Of a DNA stretch of 64,000 nucleotides, positions 32,333 to 42,273 are shown piece by piece (the first letter of the stretch is position 1; the number at the start of each line of letters is the position of its first letter). Location of the stretch: positions 65,159,713-65,223,712 of the forward strand of contig OZ020190.1 of assembly GCA_963971165.1 (NCBI GenBank), read 5' to 3'. Under the pieces are notes generated by a model. It made no database searches and was not told the origin of the DNA. It saw nothing but the letters and a program-made list of their open reading frames with translations. The stretch is from Philopedon plagiatum (taxonomy: Eukaryota > Arthropoda > Insecta > Coleoptera > Curculionidae). A program made the translations under genes and the position numbers.

Positions 32333-33832
32333 TATTTTGTTTTGACATTGAGGTCGTCGCTCATGAACTTAAAGTGTATTTTGAAATTCAATACACAAGG
32401 TTCACGGGCTTGTTATGTTATCAATTAAGCATGTAATATTATTAACAAAGTGTTATGCAAATAGTACCGTTATTTTTATAAACATATTTTCATATCTAAG
32501 CGCCATTCAAATATAAAGATTTCCAATTTTTTAAATATATTTTTTTTTTATTATTATCTTGTAGGTATATTTGTACTGCCTTTTTTTTTAACGCAATTTT
32601 TGATAAGGTACCATAGAGATATTTATATTTTATTATCATTTTTAGGTTTGATACTTAATATAATAACAGTACATATGTATATTTCGCCTCTGATGTTTAG
32701 TGAGCAGCCGCCACGGCCGGTAACGAAGTCCCGTAGCAGCAAATACAAAATCTTATACCTGTTTTTAGGAAGATGCTCATTTTTACTTTTTTTCTAAATA
32801 ACTAATCTATTTTTTATTTTATAGGACGACCTTCCAAAAAATAAAATAATGGATTTTTTTTTTCTCAAAAAGTTTTAAAAGCTGTGGAAAAAATGGAACT
32901 AGTACCCTTTTGGGAAATCAAAGAAAGGGATACTTAGTATTTTATACATGGTCTTTATTCATACAATCTGGGCTAAATGTAAGGTACTTTTTCTTTTAAA
33001 AAGGGACTTGAGAATTAAGAACAAGAATAATCTATTTAATTTCAAAAATATATAAGGGAGCTCAACTGGATAAAAGAATTTTGGGAATTGATGTATGGTA
33101 AGATGGTAAGAAAGAACAAGCTATTCTTGACTGAATTTTATTTTTTCAATTTTTTTATGAATTCAATTTTAAAAATTATAATTATAAAGTTTTCAAATTT
33201 GTTTTTATAGTTGGGTACAAACAAATGGTTAGTATTTAAATGTGTGTTTTGTGTTAGTATGAAAGAGGGTATACCCAAAATGTATTGGTTTGAGTGTTTT
33301 ATGCTTGGGAAATTTTAAGAATATTTTACGTATTTGTACTATATGCTTATTTATGAATTACGGTAGTAAATTTTAGATTGTCAGTGCAATCATTTAGAAT
33401 ACCATTTATTTTATTTTATTAAATGTTTTGCGTTTTTAATAAACAAACAAATCATCACGTTTAATATTATCAAGTTCATGTATAAATAAATCACGAAGGT
33501 AAAGGTAGACAGTTCATTATTTTATTTAATCAGCAGAAAAGTAAACAACTGTTATATAATGCCATTCACCCAGTTATTGTTGTTAAAGTTAAATTGTAAT
33601 ATACGGCGTCTAATGAAAATAAGTTAAACAAAAACAAGGGTGTATTTTATGACTGAGACATTGAAAAATAAATCAGGGTCAGAATTTTTTTTATAAATCC
33701 AACTTCTTTTTTACTTTTAAGTCGAATATTATTATTATTAAGTAAATTTAAATATAGCGTAAAATAATGATTACCATATGCATTTTGTAATCGGGTGTTT
33801 ATTTGTTTATATGACTGAAAGTCATATGTTTT

Positions 33833-33894
33833 CCAAATAGGGGGACATGGAGGATGGCTTTGAACACGGAGTTGAATGTCCGCCTATTTGATGG
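33833..33894 (+). ncRNA. Element Y class-II hairpin 1
   Basis: CAAATAGG (33834-33841) pairs with CCTATTTG (33883-33890), and GGACAT (33843-33848) pairs with ATGTCC (33876-33881), with a single G on each side between the helices. It is preceded by a small ATATGACT/AGTCATAT hairpin at about 33810-33828. Confidence 0.7.
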
Positions 33895-33956
33895 TGATAT
33901 GTGTTATGTATATGATTATTTATTTTATTTATGACTAAAAGTCATAATATGTTTTC

Positions 33957-34013
33957 CGAGTAGGGGAACATGGAAGATGGCCCTGAGCATAGAGCTGAAT
34001 GTTCGCCTACTCG
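33957..34013 (+). ncRNA. Element Y class-II hairpin 2
   Basis: CGAGTAGG pairs with CCTACTCG (34006-34013), and GAACAT (33966-33971) pairs with ATGTTC (33999-34004), with the same G/G internal mismatch. It is preceded by a TTATGACT/AGTCATAA hairpin at about 33929-33947. Confidence 0.7.
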
Positions 34014-34063
34014 ATGGTGGTATGTATACCGTTATTTAAATGACTAAGAGTCATATATTGTGA

Positions 34064-34117
34064 GTATAGGGAGACATGGAAGATGACCTTCATATAGGGT
34101 TGAATGTCTGCCTATGC
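34064..34117 (+). ncRNA. Element Y class-II hairpin 3
   Basis: ATAGG (34066-34070) pairs with CCTAT (34111-34115), extended by a T-G wobble and a G-C pair. AGACAT (34072-34077) pairs with ATGTCT (34104-34109). The G/G mismatch is conserved, and an ATGACT/AGTCAT hairpin precedes it. Confidence 0.68.
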
Positions 34118-34129
34118 GAAATATTAAGA

Positions 34130-35304
34130 GTTATATGCAAGTAGCATTTGAAGTTTATGTGACTTATGTGAAATATTAAGAGTTATATGCAAATTGTATT
34201 TGAAGTTTATGTGACTTTATTGATGAACAAATAGGATGGTAAATATGGTAAATATTTGATGATGTGATTACGCTATATTTGGGTTTTAAATTGTTATGTA
34301 AATGTGTATAATTTTGTTTTTCCCTGATGAATTAGAGACCGATGTCTCACTGTCTCCAAAAGAGTAATACTTAGACACCAATAAAAGTTCTATGTAAAAA
34401 CCGGGTGAATGTTCTTAGCCTGTCTACTTTTACTTAAACATCATAGTATCATGTAGGTTTTCATTATTTTTCATTATTTATAAACTGTTTTTTTCCTTTT
34501 AACTGCCGGTAGTCTTTTTTTTTCCCATGTACCATTGGGAGACCACACGACCTGGATCGAGAGCCACAAAACACACCAAAAACCCAAAGGCCAGTCGCCG
34601 CTCGCATCCACAGAGCCAGCGTCATGCATCAGCCACGCACGGTCCACCATGGCTCGCCAGCCTGGTCTTCCCTCACAAACGCCGAACTTCTGCACAACGA
34701 GCCGTGACGACACTGGTTGATCACAACTACCCTTAGGATTAGCCCTGCAAAGTTCCCGTCAATCACGGCTTAGTAACGGCACTCAACGGCACCCAAAGTC
34801 CGGGTGGCCGAACTCTTTGGAGGAGGGAGACCCCTGCTGCACTGGGAGTCGGCAACAAAACTAGCCGATCCCACCCCCAGGACACAGGAACCGTGACCGC
34901 TGCGTCTGAGCAAGAAGCAGATGACAAGGAGCCTCAACGCCTAAGATGTGTCGGGTTTTGTCGGTGTGTAGGCTATTCGATCAGTAACGTGTTGGAACTC
35001 CCTAATAATAGAACTTTGTAAAGAAAGTGTGTAAATGTGAACCAGACTACCAGGACAGTAACCATTTTTATTCTTCATTTTTAAGCTAGTTTTACCATTC
35101 CTCATTTCACCCAAATAAATACGGAGTGTACCGAGCCTGCGAGCTCCAATTGTTTGTGTTTGTAATATTGCTTCTATGTTTGTTTATTGTATATTTTGTT
35201 TATCTCCGTTTTGTATTTGTATTTTGTAAATATGTGATATTTTGTATATACGTATTGTGTAAATTTTTAAAGCTAGGGGCTAGCTTTTACAGGCGCGGGG
35301 GAAA
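34130..35304. other. Element Y 3' interior, no gene recognised
   Basis: Short duplicated tracts (AAATATTAAGAGTTATATGC twice near 34118-34190), then a GC-richer block at 34500-35000 with overlapping small frames on both strands and no family match, then AT-rich sequence to the purine tract at about 35292-35304. Confidence 0.5.
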
Positions 35305-35743
35305 TGTCATATTTCCCCAGATATTCATCATTTTTTCCAAATTTCTATACATTTTTCATATTATTTATTTAACATTTCGGAAACCACTCTACGTGCTGCG
35401 ATTGCATATCGCTGGCCTCGCCTTTATTTTATGAACCCTGACCAGTTTGAACTGTTAGTATAAACTGTTCTTGGGGGATTCATATAAAAAGCGTACCAGC
35501 GAGGTGCAAAAGGAGGGCGTCGTGTCCCGACGGGGGAGGCGTCACTGTGGTGCCGCACGAATAGTACGCATAGTACGAATAGCGCCAGCCCTTTAGGCTG
35601 ACAAAGTACTCGGCTAGAAGCTGCCCCCTACGCTACCCAACTTAGTTACGTAAGTGTATTATTGTGCTTGTACCTGATAGCAATATAAGTGTTTTGGTAA
35701 ACCGCAGCCTATTTTATCAACCCTGACGACCCCTAGCGTGACA
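35305..35743 (+). repeat. Element Y 3' LTR
   Basis: 439 bp, the direct repeat of 31043-31481, followed by ATAT and the remainder of element X's LTR. Confidence 0.92.
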
Positions 35744-35803
35744 ATATTTAGCAATCTACAGACATCATATTTCCTCCACCCTTAAGTTCTGTGACAATCT
35801 CCA

Positions 35804-36985
35804 TTAAAGATTTAAACGATCGGGAGGTTTTGTTTTTCTACGAGGTCTATGGCTTGCCAATGGACTACTACTACTAATAATAACTTTTTCCCTATCATTA
35901 TGTTGTACAATTTTTTCCCTATCTTTATCCTGTACAATTTTTTCCCTATCTTTATCCTGTACAATTTTTTCCCTATCTTTAACCTGTACCACCTCTGGTT
36001 GTTTTAAGTCAGGTATTCCTATTTCACTGTTACCATCGCTATTACTTGGTTCACTGATAGAAATTTCACTACCAACTTTTTTACTAAACTCACTTCCCTC
36101 TCTAATGTCTTTAATTAAATCTTCGTTTCTTGATAATACACAGCCCTTTTCAATTTCTACTTTATCATAAAATTTTGCTATCTTGACCATCTGGTCTACA
36201 TGTCTTTTCCATTGTAAATCAATATCATTTACTGGTTTACATATGTACGTTGCCCTACCTAATTTACTAACTATGGCCTGAACCCATTTCGGTTTTGTAT
36301 TCCTATAATCTTTTGTATATATAAGCTCTCCCTCTTCAAAATCTACATTCCTATTACCATGATGAAATTTTATTTGACTTTCCCTAGCCTTTTCTACTAC
36401 TGACTTTGACAAAAAATCTATTTTAATACTTAAAAGTTTCATAAGATCCCTACCCATTAATGGTGTTGACCCATTTTTAACAACAATTAACCTACAATCT
36501 TCCAATACCTTGTTATCAAACTTAATTGTCACATAAAATTCCCCTTCAGGTTTAATCATACTACCATCGTAACATCTTAATTTAACATTGGTATTTTTTA
36601 ATATGCAGTCTTTAAAATTCTTATTGAAAATACTTTCTTGAATCACTGATATTCCAGCGCCGGAGTCTAACTCCATCTCTAAATTTTTATCATTGATCCA
36701 CAAACTAACCTTTGTAGGCCTTACGTACTCTGTACTATTATTTACATAATAAATTTCCTTGAAGTCAAAAACTTCATTATCAATGTCATTGTCAATGTCA
36801 TTATCAATGTCATTGTCAATCTGTACGTCATTAATTTCTACATAATTAGTTGGTTGACCACAAACCTTAGCTAAATGCCCTACTTTTTTACAATTTCTGC
36901 ATCTATATTTAATGTACTTACAATTTTCCGTCTTATGATTATCATAACCACAACATTTACACTTACAAGGCATCTTGTTTTTCAT
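35804..36985 (-). pseudogene. Element X nucleocapsid/protease fused to C-terminal integrase remnant
   Basis: 393 codons open on the minus strand. Residues about 7-42 hold two zinc knuckles (CKCCGYDNHKTENC and CRNCKKVGHLAKVC). An Asp/Ile/Asn repeat follows (NDIDNDIDNDIDN, about 57-69). Residues about 95-190 form a retropepsin-like domain with catalytic DSGAGIS and a PLMGRDLM flap-side motif (GRDLM is typical for Ty3/gypsy). At about residue 193-200 the text jumps to an integrase C-terminal-like segment (VDFEEGELIYTKDY, KWVQAIVSKLGRATY, WKRHVDQM), then a linker with four VQDKDREKI-type repeats. RT, RNase H and the integrase core are missing, so the element is non-autonomous. Confidence 0.82.
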
Positions 36986-37018
36986 ATTATTATAATTTTT
37001 TTCATCCTTACTTGGTCC

Positions 37019-37666
37019 TTACCCAGTCTCAAACCTCTGCTGCATTCGTCCTGTCCTACCGTGGCTGCCGTTGCTTCCCCTATTAATGGACAATCGATGC
37101 AATTGCTGAGATCCCTGCAAAGATGTTGCCAGTGCCGCTTCTTTATTTACTGCTACTTCCAGGATTTGTTCCAGTGATTTTGTGTGTTCTTCTTCACATA
37201 CTCTATCCAAAATCATGTTTCGTCGAAGCCCTGACACAAATCTGTCTTTTAAAACTTCTTTTAAGTTTACACCAAACTTGCAATGACTTGCTTTATTTTT
37301 TATTCTTGCATACCACTGTCTTATGCCTTCATTTTCGAACTGCCTTAGCCCATAAAACTCAATACGTTCTTTAAAAACCGATATACGCTTTGAAAACTGA
37401 CTTGTCAAAATCATACATAATTCATTATACGTCTTACTTTTAGGTAATTCCGGATCACATAAATCTCTTAAGGTCCTGTATGCTTGTTCACCTACAAGAG
37501 TTAATAAAACTAGTACCTTTTTATCATCTTCTATGTAATTCGCTGCAAAATATTGTTTCAATCTTTCTACCCACATTTGCCAATCCTCATCGGGTCTGTA
37601 CTCTGAGATAGATCCAACTGGAGCTCTATACATTACTGTTGTGGCCGCCTTGGCCCCTTCAGCCAT
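37019..37666 (-). CDS. Element X gag (Ty3/gypsy-like)
   Basis: A 215-codon open frame on the minus strand starting MAEGAKAATTVMYRAPVGSI. The body matches the retrotransposon gag/capsid pattern: DEDWQMWVERLKQYFAANYI, LLTLVGEQAYRTLRDLCDP, GIRQWYARIKNKASHCKF and LKDRFVSGLRRNMI. It would package element RNA into particles. It lies upstream of the zinc-knuckle/protease frame, separated by about 30 bp and a frame change. The start overlaps a 78-bp triplication covering the first codons and leader. Confidence 0.8.
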   Translation of the reverse strand: MAEGAKAATTVMYRAPVGSISEYRPDEDWQMWVERLKQYFAANYIEDDKKVLVLLTLVGEQAYRTLRDLCDPELPKSKTYNELCMILTSQFSKRISVFKERIEFYGLRQFENEGIRQWYARIKNKASHCKFGVNLKEVLKDRFVSGLRRNMILDRVCEEEHTKSLEQILEVAVNKEAALATSLQGSQQLHRLSINRGSNGSHGRTGRMQQRFETG

Positions 37667-37860
37667 ATTTCACGTTCGCCTTGAACTTGAAATCTTCAAA
37701 AATTAATACATTACTGCTGTGGCCGCCCTGGCCCCTTCAGCCATATTTCACGTTCGCCTTGAACTTGAAATCTTCAAAAATTAATACATTACTGCTGTGG
37801 CCGCCCTGGCCCCTTCAGCCATATTTCACGTTCGCCTTGAACTTGAAATCTTCAAAATTA
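37631..37860. repeat. 78-bp triplication at the start of element X gag
   Basis: CATTACTG landmarks at 37631, 37709 and 37787, exactly 78 bp apart. The copies are nearly identical and include the gag ATG and first codons on the minus strand, giving three possible starts. Confidence 0.9.
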
Positions 37861-37946
37861 ATTTCTTATTTTGCCTGCGTTTTCACTGTACTTTTACCTC
37901 GTCTTATTACAATTTTTGTGTATTGTACTTTTACCTCGTCGCCATT

Positions 37947-38190
37947 TGTAGTGTATTCTTTAGTAAAAAACCATGTTTTTACATACAATACTTTTTATTC
38001 AGCCAAAAATTACAAGAAGACGTTCGATAGGAAACTAAGAATTTTGTTATATCTTTTACATAGTTACATAAACAACTGCTCTGTTTCTGTCATACTAATA
38101 TTAGAGAGTAGGCTGCAACAGTACGCAACCCACCTAGCATATCTAAGGGTAATTCTACACTATGATATTTAGCAATCTACAGACATCATA
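37947..38190 (-). repeat. Element X 5' LTR (intact)
   Basis: 244 bp. It matches the interrupted LTR at 30818-31042/35744-35771 and contains the uninterrupted TATGATATTTAGCAATC, the empty site for element Y. It is followed by ATCTA, the element X target duplication. Confidence 0.85.
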
Positions 38191-38530
38191 ATCTATGTGA
38201 TATTTAGTGGAAGGGCATTCTCGATCTGCAGCCATATGGTTTATATTATATTTAGTTTTGAATTTGTTATTTGCATTAATGCAATTTTTATACCTCTTAT
38301 TTTCTTTTGGGCACTACTTGGTTTCATGATTTCCAGCACAATACTCGCAAACTTCTTTCAGGTGTTCAGGTTTGCTCAGTTTTCATTATTAATATAATGA
38401 AAACTGAGCAAACCTGAACACCTTTTTGCTCAGATTTTCTTCATTTTCCCGCTACCTTTATGTAAAGCTAGCAGTGTTCACGATTTTTAGAGATCGGTTT
38501 GAGCAACAAAACTGATTCTTTGGCAACTAA
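38191..38530. other. AT-rich spacer with a perfect palindrome
   Basis: Apart from the 38360-38423 palindrome, nothing is recognised. Confidence 0.5.
38360..38423. repeat. Perfect 30-bp inverted repeat, 4-nt loop
   Basis: The left arm begins AGGTGTTCAGGTTTGCTCAG, the loop is TAAT (38390-38393), and the right arm ends ...CTGAACACCT. No mismatch in 30 pairs. Transcription would give a long snap-back RNA. A GCTCAG word recurs just downstream. Confidence 0.9.
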
Positions 38531-39334
38531 TTAGTAAGAAATTAGTAATACACAATGGTGTGGAAATAGATAGTGTTAAAATAGAACAAGTAACAGCCTT
38601 TAAATATCTGGGAGTAATTATTGATGAACATTTGTCTTTTGGCAACCATGCCTCTTACGTGATGGGAAAAATGGCTAAAAAGGTGTATGCACTAGGTCGA
38701 GTAAGGAATATACTAAGCGTGTGGGCAAAAACTTTAATATACAAAACTATAATCCAACCTCATTTATATTATTGCCCAACAGTGCTGTTTACCTTGAATA
38801 ACTTTGAAATTGGGAAAATACAAAGGAAGCAGAATCAAGCTTTACGGGTGATACTGAACTGCAACAGGCGAACAAATATTAAAGCCATGCTCCAAGCAGT
38901 GGGAGTTTTACGTGTTAAACAAACAGTTTGCCTACAGACATGTGTATTTTTATATAAAATCTTAAATGGATCTCTGCCCAGAAATTTACAACAGTACTGT
39001 GTGCCGGTCCGCAGCGTCCATAGTCGAGATACCAGAAATGCTGGAAACTTTTATATTGAAACAGTACGTAGGACATTTGATCAAAAAAATATATTTCATA
39101 ATGGATTAAAAATGTACAATAAATTGCCTAATTCTATAAAAAATTCCAACTCTCTGGAGGACTTCAAAAGAAAATGTCAGACATACGTGAAAGAAAATAT
39201 AGCAATCTAACTGTGATAATACTCAAGCTGATCAGATCCACTCTTATTGTACCTAATAATTGAAATTGTATTTATTTATTTTTATTTTTTGTAATGCTAG
39301 CTAAAGCTATTAATAAAGGATATTATTATTAAAT
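38531..39334 (+). mobile_element. LINE F: 5'-truncated, tail (ATT)n
   Basis: A plus-strand RT C-terminus open for 216 codons (38560-39210): FKYLGVIIDEHLSFGNHASY, IYKTIIQPHLYYCPTVLFTL, KIQRKQNQALRVILNCNRR and KMYNKLPNSIKNSNSLEDFK. The tail is TATTATTATTAAA at about 39320. It differs from LINE E and LINE A in sequence, so it is another family. The frame is undamaged. Confidence 0.82.
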
Positions 39335-39419
39335 TCTCTTTCCTCAATGCATTAGCATGCAGATGTTGGATTATTGATAGGTCTTGGTTGATAGGTTTGC
39401 ATAGGTCTGATGTAGGTTA

Positions 39420-39870
39420 AACTTAAAAAATGTTGTTGACTAAGTTGGACAGAATAGTAACTTTAGTTTGTTATGGTTAGCTTTTTTATTATTCTTAATT
39501 TACAACTTTTTCATAAAAAATAAGTAAACGTGGCAACACCGGACACAGGAATATTGTTGACAGGTGGGAAAATAATGGTGGCTAATAGCGAGTTAAAATG
39601 GAATTTTCTATAGAAAAAAGCAATTTTCTTAGCTATTTTGCCTAAATGTGGTGTTTTGTGTGACGAAAAAAAATAAAAATTATAAGTTTACAGATATGTT
39701 TCAGTGAGTGTCGAAACTTAAAGGAATCTATAGAAAATGCTAGCCTAAAAGTTAAAAAAAAAATTTGGAAAAACCATAAGAGACCGCCAAAAACTGACTT
39801 CGGATTCGTGTTCTACGACCCAAAATTAGGGTCTGTGCACAATTTCATGAAAAAATTCGGTGCTTCCATT
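39420..39870. repeat. Partial copy of the Tc1-like foldback arm
   Basis: Same sequence family as 40560-40930 (inverted) and 41400-41815 (direct), with landmarks AACGTGGCAACACCGG, TGTGGTGTTTTGTGTGACG and GGATTCGTGTTCTACGACCC. It ends at about 39870 without the terminal tip. Confidence 0.8.
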
Positions 39871-40516
39871 AATCCGAATAATTACCCTTTGTCGCATTGG
39901 TATACGATTGTTGGGTGATTTACATTCATTTGAGCGGCGCACGTGTACTTGCAGTAGGTATTTACCGCGTACCGCATGTTTCATGTTTTATGCATCCTTG
40001 GTGTGCGAGCTGCCTAAGGGTCACAATACATTACTTACCACATTAAAGAATTATCGACCTTAAAAAAAATGGTTACATATTTAGCCTGAGAGCGTTTGTG
40101 CAAAATGATGTAAAATTTTCTTGCTAGTTAATGGGTTAATTCGAGTCGCCAATAGCTATTAAATATATAAAAGGTATAAAAAAATCAGCGGTATTTGATT
40201 GAAACTTACCATAGAGATTATCGATTGAAAAAAAATCCAAAATATATGCTAACTTTTCAGAATTATTTTATCTCCTTGCCTTTGAACTTTTTTATCCTTG
40301 TCGAATGAATTTATCCCGCTAATTTTTCTGCAATCTGCATTTAATCTAGCATTCAAGATTTAAGGTTATAAGCAACGAAGCCCTTCTCTTCTCTCTCCTA
40401 ATTTCCATGGCCATTGGCCATGGGGCTGGACCTGGACTGAAGCTTAGGCCCAGGCCCGTATTCTCGTTTTTACCTATGAAAACGTTAGTTTTAAAAGCGC
40501 TTGGCGAAAAGAATTA
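39871..40516. other. No gene recognised
   Basis: Mixed low-complexity and unique sequence. A short palindromic TTTCCATGGCCATTGGCCAT stretch is at about 40402-40421. The small open frame at 39860-40063 has no family features. Confidence 0.5.
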
Positions 40517-40518
40517 TA

Positions 40519-42271
40519 CAGTGTGTGTATAAAGTCTGGAAACGGCTGGTAATTATTGATATTACTGTAAACAGCGAATTTTTTCATGAAATTTTGCACA
40601 GACCCTAATTTTGGGTCGTAGAACACGAATCCGAAGTCAGTTTTTGGCGGTCTCGAATGGTTTTTCCGCAAAAAATTTTTTTAACTTTTAGGTTACCTTT
40701 TTTTATAGATTCCTTTAAGTTTCGACACTTTCACTTAAACATATCTGTAAACTTATAATTTTTATTTTATTTCGTCACACAAAACACCACATTTAGCCAA
40801 AAATAGTTAAGAAAATTGCTTTTTCCTATATAAAATTCCATTGTATTTGGTAGTAGACGCCATTACGTTCCCAGCTGTCAAATGTCCGGCGTTGCCAGGT
40901 TTACTTATTTTTCAAGACAAAGTTGTAAATTAGGAATAATAAAAAGTTGGCGGGAAAATGCGAAAATGAACCAAATTTAACCAAAAGGGCAAAAAGATGA
41001 CCCCAACCAACACCCTGGGGCACCGATCCCTCTTCGCCTGCGAGGAAAGAGACTGGTCAGGGCCCCTAACCAGGTGCTAACCCTGTTCCGACCTTAGGGT
41101 GCCCTCCGATCCACCGTTCGTATCAAAAACTTTTCTAAGTCGGTGAATTAGGTGACAGATCTAATATTTTCGATATAACGGTGGTATAACGGTGGATCGG
41201 AGGGCACCCTAAGGTCGGAGCAGGGTTAGCACCTGGTTAGGGGCCCTGACCAGTCTCTTTCCTCGCAGGCGAAGAGGGATCGGTGCCCCAGGGTGTTGGT
41301 TGGGGTCATCTTTTTGCCCTTTTAGGGAAAATAAAATGCTATCTGTCTTATTTTACTCTCATATTGCCATCTCTTTTTTTGGATTTATTTATGGCCGGAA
41401 ATTGTTAAAATTTGCGAGAAAAATGTTTTGTAAACGTGGCAACGCCGGAAAATTGACAGCTGGCAAAATAATGACGTCTAGAGCGATAAAATGGAATTTT
41501 CTATAGAAAACAGCAATTTTCTTAGCTATTTTTGCCTAAATGTGGTGTTTTGTGTGACGAAAACTAATAAAAATTATAAGTTTACAGATATGTTGAAGTG
41601 AAAGTGTCGAAACTTAAAGGAATCTATAACAAAAAGGTAACCTAAAAGTTAACCTAAAAGTTTTCCAAAAACAATTTTTTTTTGGAAAAACCATACGAGA
41701 CCGCCAAAAGCTGACTTCGGATTCGTGTTCTACGACCCAAAATTAGGGTCTGTGCAAAATTTCATGAAAAAATTCGCTGTTTACAGTAATATCAATAATT
41801 ACCAAACGGCTTAATAACATCACAATTTATTGACCGATTTAAACCAAATTTGGTACGGTTGTGTAAGAGGATCTAACGCACCGAATGACGATATTGGCGT
41901 TGTTGCCAGATTTTCAATTTGTCTGGAATTCGAACGAATTTTATATTTTTAAATATAACACCCTGTATATTTTTTCATTTATAGTTTTTATTTTAAATTT
42001 GTTAAACTTTTGGTATAACATACTTTGTTCCTAATATCAGTAGTTTTCGAAATAACGACGTGTTTTGAAAATACCAACAAATTGTGTTTTATTTATTAAT
42101 AAATAAATCACCAGTTCAGTTTTGACGTAAAGTCATAAAAGCTGCCATTTTTACATGCACAAATGTCTTTAACTGAAAGTGAAAGAATTACACAACCGTA
42201 CCAAATTTGGTTTAAATCGGCCAATAAATTGTGATGTTATTAAGCCGTTTCCAGACTTTATACACACACTG
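40519..42271. mobile_element. Tc1/mariner-like foldback element
   Basis: Flanked by TA on both sides (40517-40518, 42272-42273). The ends are CAGTGTGTGTATAAAGTCTG and its complement. The arms extend several hundred bp (40519-40980 against 41330-42271, the right arm longer because of extra sequence at about 41830-42235 that is itself palindromic around ACCAAATTTGGTACGGTTGT). No transposase was found. Another GC-rich inverted repeat sits in the centre. Confidence 0.8.
40983..41323. mobile_element. GC-rich inverted repeat nested at the foldback centre
   Basis: Arms of exactly 136 bp (40983-41118 and 41188-41323), beginning AAAAGGGCAAAAAGATGACC, almost perfect complements, with a 69-bp AT-rich spacer. 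GC content is far above the surroundings. It is probably a separate MITE nested in the Tc1-like element. Confidence 0.82.
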
Positions 42272-42273
42272 TA

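Larger units (their letters stand above)
31043..35743 (+). mobile_element. LTR element Y: non-coding LTR retrotransposon
   Basis: Direct repeats 31043-31481 and 35305-35743 (439 bp each, TGTCAT...GTGACA) with a 4-bp duplication ATAT. The uninterrupted sequence at 38155-38188 is the empty site. A polypurine tract (GCGCGGGGGAAA) directly precedes the 3' LTR, and TGGTGGAGGTGCC follows the 5' LTR as primer-binding candidate. The 3.8-kb interior contains no gag, protease, RT or integrase, only a 65-codon frame, so it must move in trans. It carries two hairpin families. Confidence 0.9.
30818..38190 (-). mobile_element. LTR element X (Ty3/gypsy-like, internally deleted), minus strand
   Basis: The LTRs are 37947-38190 (5' LTR in element sense) and 30818-31042 plus 35744-35771 (3' LTR, interrupted by element Y). 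A target duplication ATCTA is at 30813-30817 and 38191-38195. A purine tract (GGGTGGAGGAAA in element sense) abuts the 3' LTR at 35772-35783, and a TGGCGACGAGG primer-binding candidate abuts the 5' LTR. LTR ends read TA..CA in element sense, which is unusual. Only gag, nucleocapsid/protease and a C-terminal integrase remnant remain. Confidence 0.82.
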
